Assembly (NCBI GenBank): GCA_963969345.1
Contig: OZ017770.1
Coordinates: forward strand, 11,309,814 to 11,373,813
Source of the DNA: Turbatrix aceti
Taxonomy: Eukaryota > Nematoda > Chromadorea > Rhabditida > Panagrolaimidae
Reading direction: 5' to 3'
Length of the DNA stretch: 64,000 nt
Both the position numbers and the translations under genes were made by a program. Shown here piece after piece: positions 48,083-58,749 of this stretch (positions are counted from its first letter, which is position 1; the number at the start of each line of letters is the position of its first letter). The notes beneath the pieces were generated by a model. The model was not told where the DNA came from, did not search any database, and was given only the letters and a program-made list of their open reading frames with translations.

Positions 48083-48357
48083 TTTTAAATTCATTTACAT
48101 GTCGCAATTTTGTATGCGAAATATTGGCGCTCTACTTACAAAACTCCGGTAATTAATCTTAAAAACAATAATTCAACTGAATTGTGAATTTTTCAAAGTT
48201 TTAAATTTTTATTCTCAAACAAGGAGCGCTGTCACTACCGGGCCAAGTGGTAATTAAGTAGTGTTCTGGCATAACGTTTTGTCGGTAAAAAACCCCTTTT
48301 GCTACTAAATTGATTCTAAACTTATTTTTTGCTCGTTTTTAAAAATCATTAATTTAG
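48083..48357 (-). repeat. B repeat copy 5, inverted, truncated and diverged
   Basis: Reverse-complement B sequence (ATTTACATGTCGC through CTTATTTTTTGCTCGTTTTT) begins exactly where A reaches AATCAGGTATTTTT. It carries more substitutions than the other copies (for example TGGTAATTAAGTAGTG), so it is an older insertion at the same A site. Confidence 0.65.
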
Positions 48358-49240
48358 CTTGTTTTTTAAAATCGTGTTTAAACTCGGCTTAAAAATTTCT
48401 ACATCAAGATCGGAAGGGGGTATTTTCCTAAGTATACAAAAATTCATTTCAGAAACTCGATTTAGGCCTTTTTTACCGAGTGCGCGCCATTCAAGCCCAA
48501 GGATGGTCATCATATGGTATCGGATTTTTTTTGTGTTGTGCCTCATTCGACGTCTCAAAAGATGGACTATTCGATTCCGGCTTCAAAACTGCCCGAGGAG
48601 TTTTCTCCCGGACGCCGCAGCCAATTTGTAACGGTAGTTACAGGTAAATCGAAGAAAATCAATTTTTTCAAAAAGGTCGGGTGTTGTTTGAAAAAACCAA
48701 ATACGCCAGTCAATTTCTCGTGCCAAGATACCCCGGTGTGCCAAAAATCAGATTTTTAGAGGCAGTTTGAAAATTTGACGTCAAAACAGTCGAGAAGCCC
48801 TAGCTCCAGAATCCGGCATCTGAAAAATTTATTAAGGCCCGTTTGGAACCTTCCATATGTCCCCCTACAACTTGGGTACAAAAAATTTGAAGGTGTAAAT
48901 TAGCTGGGTCGCGGCCTCCACCTTAATCCAAAACAAAATCGGCTTGCAGAGTGGGTTTTAAATGTTACTACGTGGAAAAATAATACAAGCCAACTCATCT
49001 TTGTGACTTTCCCAAACTATGTATTGCGGTTGGTCTTTGCGCGCGACCACCCGCAGACCATTTGCCACAAACGGCCGGAGGGGAACGGCGTTTTTGACAC
49101 AGAGAAGGAAAATGTTTTTGCAAGTTTTTCGCGCATTTGCTGCATGTGTGTACAAAGGCAGCAAGCAAGAAAAGCGCAAAAAAAAGGCATTTTGTCTTTG
49201 TCGATTGCACAAAATAAATTTCTGTACGCTTTGAAGATTC
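48358..49240. other. Subtelomeric sequence, unclassified
   Basis: About 880 bp with no recognised gene. Short overlapping ORFs on both strands have no family similarity. Style and composition resemble 52420-53400, suggesting old repeats, but no clear repeat partner was found by eye. Confidence 0.4.
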
Positions 49241-49720
49241 TTTTTATCTTCGAAGCCTTCGACGTCTACGTAAGGTACGTAGGGGACCTACGTAGGCTCT
49301 ACTTCAGCCTGCTAAATCAAACGTAACATTATAGAAAAACGAATACTTGGAATGTTTTGAACAATTTTTTTGGGTTCAGGGGACAAAAAGTACCTTCGAA
49401 GTCTTCGTCGTCTACGTAGGGTACGTTGGGGACCTTCGAATGTAAATTGAAAATCTTTTAAAACTTGTATAAATTTTATTCTCTTTAAAGCCTTCAATGT
49501 CTACGTATGTTCGATGTCTGGAAAAAAAAATTTAAAAAAGTCATCGTAGTCAACTTAGGGTACGTAAGGGACTTGCGTAGAGGACCTTCGAAGGACCCCA
49601 GAATACTTTTCTGTACGCTTTGAAGATTATTTTTATCTTCGAAGGTAACTTGAAAATTATTTTAAACCTACGAAGGGTTCGTTGGGGACCTTCGAATGTA
49701 AATTGAAACTTTACTTTACT
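49241..49720. repeat. TACGTA/CTTCGAAG palindrome-rich region
   Basis: Repeated degenerate units of the form CTACGTAGGGTACGTTGGGG then ACCTTCGAATGTAAATTGAAA. Examples start near 49258, 49395, 49545 and 49665. Each contains short palindromes (TACGTA, CTTCGAAG). Confidence 0.6.
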
Positions 49721-49734
49721 TTACCGTGTAGTGT

Positions 49735-50290
49735 GAGCGGAAAAACACATTACACTTACCACTTTTACGAGATACGTTCAATGGCGTTATCTGTTTTTAC
49801 GCATCTTTATCACCCAGATCACTAGTGATTTTTGGACGTCTTGACAAACACCTTTTTGCAAGAGAGACAGTTAGTTTTTAATTTTTTTTAAATTTTAAAC
49901 ACCTTTTAGGAGCGGAAAAACACATTACACTTACCACTTTTACGAGATACGTTCAATGGCGTTATCTGTTTTTACGCATCTTTATCACCCAGATCACTAG
50001 TGATTTTTGGACGTCTTGACAAACACCTTTTTGCAAGAGAGACAGTTAGTTTTTAATTTTTTTTAAATTTTAAACACCTTTTAGGAGCGGAAAAACACAT
50101 TACACGGACCACTTTTACGAGATACGTTCAATGGCGTTATCTGTCTTTACGCATCTTTATCACTTGTCAGATCACTAGTGATTTTTGGACGTCACGACAA
50201 ACACCTTTTTGCAAGAGAGACAGTTAGTTTTTAATTTTTTTTAAATTTTAAACACCTTTTAGGAGCGGAAAAACACACTACACGGATACT
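49735..50290 (+). repeat. 175-bp tandem repeat, three full copies
   Basis: Units begin GAGCGGAAAAACACA at 49735, 49910, 50085 and 50263 (partial). Spacing is 175, 175 and 178 bp. Each has a TCACTAGTGA palindrome and ends TTTTAAACACCTTTTAG. Units 1 and 2 are almost identical; unit 3 has several changes and a 3-bp insertion. Confidence 0.9.
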
Positions 50291-50819
50291 GTGATTACCA
50301 CTCAGCATACAAAAATAAATAAAACTTTGTTATCTTTGCCTCCAAAAAGGCAACTTATAAAAAATTTCTTACGTTAACGGAAATGAACCGGGGAGGTTAC
50401 CCTGCGAAGAGAAAAAAGACAACAGGTAAACTATTATTATTAAACCATACGACTACAGCGACTGTTATTTCCCAGATTTAACTCTACGAGGTACCCTGAA
50501 AATAATTTGTGCTGCTTTTTTTTGGATATGCAACGTTCATTGATTTTGTCGATATTGCGGTTTGTTGTTTAATGCAACAGTTTGGGGTTTGTTTTTGCAA
50601 GTCGTGAACGCCAACAACATCTGCGACTGACCTCTATTTTTGGTTCAATTTATACGACTTGTGTGTTCTGCGTGTACATAGATAACCTATACCATGTCAC
50701 AAATGGGGCTTTTACGTGCTTGTTATCGTTTGTGAAATTTAACAGTTTAATGTTGATATGTAAATGCATTTAATATTCTTCGATCCGTAAATGTCGTTTC
50801 AGACTTCTTTTTTTGGCCA

Positions 50820-53800
50820 ATGGAGGATATCGAAAATCTGAAGCAACAAATGGCTGTCATGCAGGAGCAGATCGAAAACGTTCAGCAGACAAACAGTGAG
50901 CTGGAAGCGGAGAACAGGAAATTGCATTCTCTTTTGCAAAGGGTTAGTTTTATTTGAGATGTAACTGTAATCCATTAACATTGCACACATCAAATTTTGG
51001 TAATTTTTTGATCAAAATTAACACCGTATTTTTTGATTTAACTGGAATCAAATTTTGGTAATTTTTTGGTAATGTTTAACAACAAAAAATAAACTAAAAT
51101 CTCCTTTTATTGAAAACTCCGGAGAAAACAACCGCACACTCCATCTTGGGAAAAACAACAATGAATAGGGAAAAACGTAGGTACAACGATGAAACAAGAG
51201 ACGCGTTCGGGACGTAACATTAAGCGTTCCCAAACTCAGGGAGAATTCCCGGAGTTCTCGGGGGAAATTTGTACCAAAGATGAGTGCATGTTGCGTGAAT
51301 TAATGTGGTAAAGCAAAAAAAAGAGATACAAATTCAGGGGTTACACTGTTTTGTTGACCGAAGAATGTCGTATTTGTCTAGTGTTTGGCTGATACCATTT
51401 TTTTGTCATCATGATATGATAGTGATATCAGGATGATATCAGAATGATATCATGATATCACCAATAATAATGATAATTTTGATAATTAACCTGTTGAGCA
51501 TCAGGGTTTTCAACAGGCTGCCGGTGCAGTGGTCAAAAACGGGCCGCATTTTCAAATGAGAGTAAAATGGTTTTTAAAATTAAAATTCAGAGGATGACTT
51601 AACTCAAAGACATAAAAATGAGTATTATTTACATCAATTGTGAACAAATGGCATCAAAAAACGGTATTTTTAAGCATATTTTGACGAAAACTTGGTATCA
51701 TGATATCATTCTGATATCATCATGATACTAAATCGTTTCAGATGACGTGCAATCCTGCTTCCCTTCAAATTAACTGTAAGTTTGAAAGAAAAACTTGAAT
51801 ACCGGACTAACTTTTATGCTTTTTATGTAAATCTACTTTAATGAAATAACCGTTTGCATTCGTCTGCTCACTGGGGTATGTTTTCTAAATTTTTCCAAGT
51901 TTTTTTGGTTGCTTTTACTATTTTTGTTGAAAAACCACAATTTTTGACTTGACCTTTTGGAGCAAATGTGGAGCAGATTTTGTGCATCAAAATCATCTCC
52001 CGAGAGCTCAAAACAGCCCCAGTGCAAAATCATGAACAACCTCAGTCGCCGACCACTTCGAAGTAAAATTTCCAGTATTTGATTGTTGTTGTTGTCAGGT
52101 AATTTTATATTGTTGGCTTACAAAATAAAAACTTTTTCTATAACGAATATCGAGGGGTTGACGAATAAGGAACGGGCCGAAAATGCAGCGAATAGCAAAA
52201 CGTATTTGACGAACTTTGCCTGGCATTTTTAAAACATTCATGTTTTGGATTCAGTACATATTTCGGAAATTTTAAAAATTCGGAACTTTTTAGAACTTTG
52301 ATCGAAAAGTGAATATCACAAACAAGGCATAAAACCCGCCTAAAAACCAGGCCGCCGGCCGACTTGCGGCCGGCCTAAATTTTCAGGAGGAAGCCAGGCC
52401 GGCCGTGGCCGCGGCCTATTTTTTGAAAAAAATTTGCGTGCTTTATTTGAGGGTTATTTTCGCAAAATTTGACCAAATTTGAAAAATTTTTTTGGAAACA
52501 ACCTAATATTATGGAAAAATGCATAATAATAAATTCCCATGTGGTAAAAAGTAAAAAAAAGACGAATGAAGCACAAAAACGTCAGAAAATCATACTTTTT
52601 TTTGAAAAAAATCAACTTTCGAATTTTTTCCGGCTTTTCCCAGCTTTTTCGGCCTGCCTTGAATCAAAAAGCCGGCCTGCAGCCTTATTTTTGGTACCAA
52701 TTTTCCGACAATTGAAATCGAAAAAGGGGGGTCCGTGGGAAAAATCGCCGTCGAGCGAGTTTTGGGGTGTTATAGCATGAATCTTGACCATAGACGTATA
52801 CAACCCTGTAGAATTCAAAAATTATATTATTTTGTTCCTAAAGGTTCGAAAAAGTTCCGAAAACTGCATTTTTTTCAAAAATTTGAATTTTTAGGTACTT
52901 TTCGGTCCAAATTTAAAAAAATGGATATCACCACCAAATTCAGAATTTATTTTGACCCCGGTGCTAAAATTTTCAGCAATATTGCTTTCCACCTAAGCCT
53001 ATGGCGATTTTTCCCCCATACCCCACTTTTTCGATCAAAATTTATACAAGTAGGGTTCGGGAGAATTGCTGCCGTATGCCCCCGAGATGTGATAAGTGTT
53101 TGAAAATTTCAAAGTAGATAAATAGGATACTGCTCTTTCGATTGGTGATATACTCTTTTCGATTAAGATTCTAAAAAGTCCCGAATTTTTCAAATTTCCG
53201 AAAAAATACGTTTTTCTGGCGATTTATAGAACCGATATCAAAAATTATAGTATCCCATTCAAAAGAAAATTTTGTTTTTAGCACGTGCTGAAATTTTCAG
53301 CATTCTATCGATAATTTGAAGATCTGTGGATTTTTTCTTCCGAATCGTACTCGATTCCGATCAAAGATTGTCCCACAATTTTTAAACACCCATCAAAATG
53401 CTTCAAATATTATCCTAATTACAATGCTAACTTGAAATAGTAAAAATTTCCAAATTTGTTCCAAAATTCCTTTTAGCAACTAATTCGGCCAACGCGCGCT
53501 GAACAATATTTTTTTTTAAATCCATTTTCGCGCGCATTCGCAGACGTAAGCAAGTGAGAATAAAGTTCAGAGCTTGTAACAACAAAAATAGCGCGCACAG
53601 GAGTTGCTCCAGCATGAGAAGTTCATTCCACGCTATAACACGTCATCGAACTACAAAAGTAGAGGAAGGATGGGAAGAAAACTCGCGAAGCTAAACGGAC
53701 GCGTCCTTTAAGCTGAGCTCGCCACAGGGATCTATGGAACATTTGGTTCCCTTTCCGGCGCAGGAACAACGTTAGCAAGTCTCTACTTTGGGAGATGGTT

Positions 53801-54948
53801 AGCACAGATACAAACCTCAAAAATTTCCAATAATCCGTATTTTACCAGGTCATTGATAGGCAGGTGTCTCGATGTTGAGTAAACGGCTATTTATCTCTAT
53901 TTCGAGTTTTTTGTCTTTCACGCCAGGGTAAACTGTGTTTCATTGTTCGTTTTGCATTGTACGAAATCTGACAGACTAACCGAATTAAAATTGCAACAAA
54001 ACTGCCGTCTCAGACACTTTTTGGCTGATGTAGAACCCCAAATTCATAAAAACAAAGTATACTTTGCCGATGGCAGCAACTAATTTACAAATTATAGGTA
54101 CTCTTTTGACCCACAGGGAGTTTAATTTTTTCTGACAACATAAAATGTTGTTAGATCAAATAAAATTATTCGGACGGTTGTGCACTTGCAACCGAATTTT
54201 TAAGACAAAAAAAATAGAATTCACACTTATCTTTGGACAGACGCAAAAAAATCGGCATGATGTTTGGGTTCGTTGATCACCGCAAACGGCAACCAGCTAA
54301 AAGTCTTACAAATTTTTGGTATTGTTCAATTGCTCCTTAAATATTAACATTGTAGTTTTTGATTTAACCGGAATTCATCTTCAGATCTATCACAACAACG
54401 TAAACGTAGCCCATAACCCCCCCTTGTTTGCACACAGTCACCCCGAACAACATCAACAGCACGAAGACATTCAGCAGCCAGAAACTGTCAATGATCACGA
54501 AATCGCCCTGCAGCCTGAAGCCGGACTCCAGAATGAAAATCATCACGGCGTTGAAGATGAGAGTTACGATTTTGGGGATCTTCTAGATCGGGGAGCACGA
54601 TATGACGATGCCTTAAAAAAAATGGCGCTCCTTCGTTTCTACAAGCCTAAGGCGGTGGATTTGTTTCCGTCGTCAGTGCACAACGGCACCACGAGCAGAT
54701 TGACATCCGTGCAGTTCAATCACCCCGACATGGTTCACATGGCATTCTCCTTCAAACACTCTGGAATATACTGCCGTGTCTGCAGTCTGTTTGCAATCCC
54801 CCCCAATCGACTAACTCCATTGGTCAACACAGCCTCCACAAAATTTCACAAGCTATTCGGTCGAGGCAACCGCATTACTTCCCACATAAGTGCCGAGTAT
54901 CACAAGCGGGCAATCGAAAGAGCCGACGATTTTCTCCGCAGAGTTTAA
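50820..54948 (+). CDS. Two-exon hAT-type TTF zinc-finger protein fragment
   Basis: Tentative 228-aa model from exons 50820-50942 and 54385-54948; both are phase 0 and splice in frame across a 3.4-kb intron. Exon 1 encodes a coiled-coil-like helix (MEDIENLKQQMAVMQEQIEN). Exon 2 has an acidic His/Gln-rich stretch, then a C-terminal domain with Cys171-x2-Cys174 (GIYCRVCSLF) and His208-x5-His214 (SHISAEYHK), resembling the TTF-type zinc finger at the start of hAT transposases and derived proteins such as ZMYM/ZNF862. No catalytic transposase domain follows; the frame stops at once. AAATAAATAAA at 55094 could serve polyadenylation. TTTCAG 18 nt before the first ATG gives an acceptor. It may be a truncated transposon gene or a domesticated fragment. 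Confidence 0.45.
51406..51727. mobile_element. GATATC-rich foldback element in the long intron
   Basis: Arms at about 51431-51463 and 51693-51727 share GATGATATCAGAATGATATC and its complement over more than 30 bp. Extra ATCATGATAT palindromes lie in the left arm. The roughly 230-bp interior is unrelated. It fits a small foldback/MITE. Confidence 0.55.
52330..52700. repeat. GGCCGGCC self-complementary islands
   Basis: GC-rich CAGGCCGCCGGCCGACTTGC and CAGGCCGGCCGTGGCCGCGG at 52350-52425, with a related AAGCCGGCCTGCAGCC at 52670. They are embedded in AT-rich intron sequence and are similar in style to the other self-complementary islands in this window. Confidence 0.4.
52701..54300. other. Intron / subtelomeric sequence without a gene
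   Basis: Lies inside the proposed long intron. It contains only short overlapping ORFs without domains; text such as CCCCCATACCCCACTTTTTC suggests decayed repeats. No RNA gene was recognised. Confidence 0.4.
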
Positions 54949-55129
54949 GTAACAAGACGAAAAACAGACCACAGCGACGATGGGAAGAAGAAATCGCGAC
55001 CAAAACGAATCGAGACATTTACGCCTACGTGGACGTCATTTGTGCCTCCTAACATCTGGTCTAATGATAACTAACCACTGAGTAATGGTGAAATAAAATA
55101 AATAAATAAATAAATAAAACCTATTATGT

Positions 55130-55345
55130 TAGCGTTTTCGGCGTTTTTAGGCATTTTTGTGCGTTTTTTCGGCATTCTAGAGCGTTTTTCGGCATTTTTC
55201 TAGCATTTTTTTTTGCAATATTTAGCATTTTTTTTCCGAATTTTTATTTAGCATTTTTTTTCAGAATTTTTATTTAGCACTTTTTAGCATTTTCTAGCAT
55301 TTTTTTTTGCAATTTCTTTGCATTTTTTTTTGCATTTGTTATGCG
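55130..55345. repeat. GCATTTTT-rich array, copy 1
   Basis: Irregular run of GGCATTTTT, GCGTTTTT and TAGCATTTTT units. It directly precedes the first copy of the duplicated 0.94-kb segment. Confidence 0.7.
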
Positions 55346-56278
55346 TTTTTGGCATTCAGGGCCCAAAGGGCTCGCCTGGCTTGTTCTTTGATTAACACGG
55401 ATCACTTTTTTCCCGCCATTTTTTTAAAACGATCAGAAATTTCTGTTATTGGCGAGCATTGCTTTCACAAAAGGACAGCAGTGTATGCGCAGAAGAGAGT
55501 CAGGCAACGAGAACGCCTTATCCTTTACCACGCGTTGTGCCAAACCGACTTGATGATTCATCGAATTGTTTGGCTGGGTTTGTGATTGTTGATTAGGTTG
55601 CAGTTGTGCGCATCATTTTTTGTCTGAGTTGACTGTTTTTGGCGGGAAAAAGTTGTGCTGCTTCACTTATACAACGCTGTCTTTCCACCGTGCGCTCGTT
55701 TGCGTGCATCATGTTTTGCGAGTGGACTCTGTTTTTGGCGGGACAAAGTTGTGCTTCACTGCAGGTAACTTCTTTTTCATGCGTTTATCAATATTCGATG
55801 TGCATTGCGGCGGGAAAAGTCGTTGACTTGGCGGCTGTTTTCTTGGCACGGCAGCGACTGATGACGCGAAGTCATCATTCTGGTCAGCGGAGCAAGCGGC
55901 AAGCAGGTCGCGCGTTTTGTTGCGCCGGTCCCGGGTGGGACGCGCAATCATCGAGCCTGTCTACGGAGATCAGTGTTGTTGTGGCGTATGGATCCCGGTG
56001 GGTTGCTTTTATTTTGGAAAATACTGGATAGAAAATGATATAAATTCATGATGCGTTGTTCTTTTTCAGCTCACACGTGCATCCTCTACACGTCTACACG
56101 TCTACATCCATTCACTTGCAATTTCCAGACGTGCTCAACTTTTACAGGGAGTGCCAAGGCGCCCTGTCAGGTTGGTTTTATAGCACAGCTTTACGGTATC
56201 CCTTCTAAAAATGCGCAAATTGCCCGGATAGTGCTTAGTAAGTAATTCATAGTTTTTGGTATGCTTTTGCTTTTATTT
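55337..56278 (+). repeat. Duplicated 0.94-kb segment, copy 1
   Basis: Direct duplicate of 57113-58054 (offset 1,776). Only about six substitutions were noticed, for example A/G at 55595, C/T near 55763 and CTGTC/CTTCC near 56164. Homology stops at CTTTTATT. It contains several TTTTGGCGGGAA/TTCCCGCC sites. Short ORFs (for example 55639-56031, 130 aa) are conserved between copies because the DNA is. Confidence 0.9.
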
Positions 56279-56344
56279 TATAATCCACTGATCTTTCGGA
56301 ACATTTGATGTTGTAGAATCTTTAACTGAAACATGGATAAGCTG

Positions 56345-56620
56345 CATCAGTGCCGAAAATCAACATTTTGTGCCGTTGATGACTTTGCCTTACTCATTGC
56401 GGGCATCGAATAGAAGGAAAACTTTTTTCTCAACTACGCATTGTGCGAAACATGCAATCGACAAGAATTTCGTGGCAAAGTTCGTGATCGTTGACTGTGT
56501 AGCATGCCAAGGAAACAGCGATCTACGCTGTTGTTCCTCACATCAGAAAAACTGTTTCTGGCGGGAAGAGTTTAGCTTCACTGCAAGTGAGTTCTTTTTC
56601 ATGCTATCATCAATAATCGT
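56345..56620 (+). repeat. Diverged third relative of the duplicated segment
   Basis: Ends CTGTTTCTGGCGGGAAGAG then TTCACTGCAAGTGAGTTC and TTTTTCATGC, alignable with the GGCGGGACAAAGTTGTGCTT region of the 0.94-kb unit but with many changes. The left part is weakly similar. It suggests an older duplication event. Confidence 0.5.
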
Positions 56621-57125
56621 ATTTTTTGGGCATTTTCTTTGGCATTATAGAGAGTTTTTTGGCATTTTAGGGCGTTTTTTGGAATTTTTTGCATTTTTTT
56701 AGCAATTTTCTTGCATTTTGCATTTTTCTACCATTTTTTATGCGTTCTTCGGCTTTTTTTGGCATTTTTCGTTTTTTGTCATTCTAGGGTGTTTTTAAGC
56801 GTTTGTAGGGGCATTTTAGAGCATTTATTGGCATTTTCAGGCGTATATGAACGTTTTGAGCATTATTGGTACGAATTAGGCATTTTTCGGGCGTTTGTAA
56901 GCATTTTAAAGCGTATCTTAGCGTTTTCGGCGTTTTTAGGCATTTTTGTGCGTTTTTTCGGCATTCTAGAGCGTTTTTCGGCACTTTTCTAGCATTTTTG
57001 TGCGTTTTTTGGCATTTTTTTGCATTTGTCTAGAATTTTTTTGCATTTTTTAGCATTTTTTTTTCGCATTTTTTAGCATTTTTTTGCAATTTCTTTGCAT
57101 TTTTTTTGCATTTGTTATGCGTTTT
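56621..57125. repeat. GCATTTTT-rich array, copy 2
   Basis: About 500 bp of degenerate GGCATTTTTnGCGTTTTT units with interspersed GGGCGTTTGTAAGCATTTTA. It shares a stretch (AGCGTTTTCGGCGTTTTTAG) with array 1 and directly precedes duplicate copy 2. Confidence 0.75.
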
Positions 57126-58054
57126 TGGCATTCAGGGCCCAAAGGGCTCGCCTGGCTTGTTCTTTGATTAACACGGATCACTTTTTTCCCGCCATTTTTT
57201 TAAAACGATCAGAAATTTCTGTTATTGGCGAGCATTGCTTTCACAAAAGGACAGCAGTGTATGCGCAGAAGAGAGTCAGGCAACGAGAACGCCTTATCCT
57301 TTACCACGCGTTGTGCCAAACCGACTTGATGATTCATCGAATTGTTTGGCTGGGTTTGTGATTGTTGATTGGGTTGCAGTTGTGCGCATCATTTTTTGTC
57401 TGAGTTGACTGTTTTTGGCGGGAAAAAGTTGTGCTGCTTCACTTATACAACGCTGTCTTTCCACCGTGCGCTCGTTTGCGTGCATCATGTTTTGCGAGTG
57501 GACTCTGTTTTTGGCGGGACAAAGTTGTGCTTTACTGCAGGTAACTTCTTTTTCATGCGTTTATCAATATTCGATGTGCATTGCGGCGGGAAAAGTCGTT
57601 GACTTGGCGGCTGTTTTCTTGGCACGGCAGCGACTGATGACGCGAAGTCATCATTCTGGTCAGCGGAGCAAGCGGCAAGCAGGTCGCGCGTTTTGTTGCG
57701 CCGGTCCCGGGTGGGACGCGCAATCATCGAGCCTGTCTACGGAGATCAGTGTTGTTGTGGCGTATGGATCCCGGTGGGTTGCTTTTATTTTGGAAAATAT
57801 TGGATAGAAAATGATATAAATTCATGATGCGTTGTTCTTTTTCAGCTCACACGTGCATCCTCTACACGTCTACACGTCTACATCCATTCACTTGCAATTT
57901 CCAGACGTGCTCAACTTTTACAGGGAGTGCCAAGGCGCCCTTCCAGGTTGGTTTTATAGCACAGCTTTACGGTATCCCTTCTAAAAATGCGCAAATTGCC
58001 TGGATAGTGCTTAGTAAGTAATTCATAGTTTTTGGTATGCTTTTGCTTTTATTC
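57113..58054 (+). repeat. Duplicated 0.94-kb segment, copy 2
   Basis: Partner of 55337-56278. The same order of array plus unit in both places means the array and unit moved or duplicated together. Confidence 0.9.
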
Positions 58055-58669
58055 CTTCTGGCGATCTTCCGAGTTTTAAAACGGCTCAATTTTCATTCAA
58101 ACAGACTTATTGGCTTAGAAACTAGTATTACTGAACTACGGTTGGGGATTCTCAAAGCGTTACGCTACGACATACGGACTTCCGATTTTGTTTGAATAAC
58201 GTAAAGCTTAGACATAGGCGAAGACGCATATCTCAGGTTCTGGGAAATAGGGAAATGCGGACATATTTCGCTTTGACAAATTTTAAATTGGCGGATTAGG
58301 TTTTGAGGCTTAGGATAGTGCTAGTTCACAGAAAGAATAGTGCAGGTTAATGAAAATAACGAATAGCTGTAAGATTAGGATTATTGAATTGGAAATTAGG
58401 TGCATGTAACCGTAGGCTTGGAACCGTTTTGAATAACGTATTACGTTGTAAAATTAGAAATGCGATTTTCGTTTATTAGAAATAAAATTTATTGTAAACT
58501 CGACAGTAATTTTTTTCAATTGTGGGTACATATACTACTGTTGTTTAAAGTATTTAAACAATCTCTTGCTATTGCATAAAAACATCAGAAACTCTTTTTT
58601 TAAAGTTAACTTCACTAATTTATCGAACGTAGATTGTTAATAAGTTGGTTTCTCATTTGACAGCATAAA
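58055..58669. other. Subtelomeric spacer without a gene
   Basis: No coding region is supported. Several loose TTAGG/TTAGGC-like words (GGCTTAGGATAG, GATTAGGATT, GTAGGCTTGG) occur at 58290-58425 but do not form an array. Confidence 0.4.
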
Positions 58670-58731
58670 TGTTTAAATGCAAACACATATCTGAATATTT
58701 GCTACCGTTAAACGCCATGGATGAAGTCCAT
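58670..58731. repeat. Short segment shared with 46010-46068
   Basis: Contains TGCTACCGTTAAACGCCATG and GATGAAGTCCA as in 46010-46068. It lies just left of the large inverted repeat. Confidence 0.6.
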
Positions 58732-58749
58732 ATTTTTGAGGTAGGACGT

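Noticed and set aside
41192..48152. Recurrent ORFs of about 70 aa in the A repeats on both strands
   Set aside because: They recur only because the DNA unit is repeated; copies carry frame-breaking changes, and no domain or splice context is seen.
55639..57807. 130-aa ORF present in both 0.94-kb copies
   Set aside because: The copies are over 99% identical at DNA level, so shared openness is not evidence of coding. No family is recognised.
58290..58425. Possible interstitial telomeric repeats
   Set aside because: Only isolated TTAGG-like words, no consecutive hexamers.
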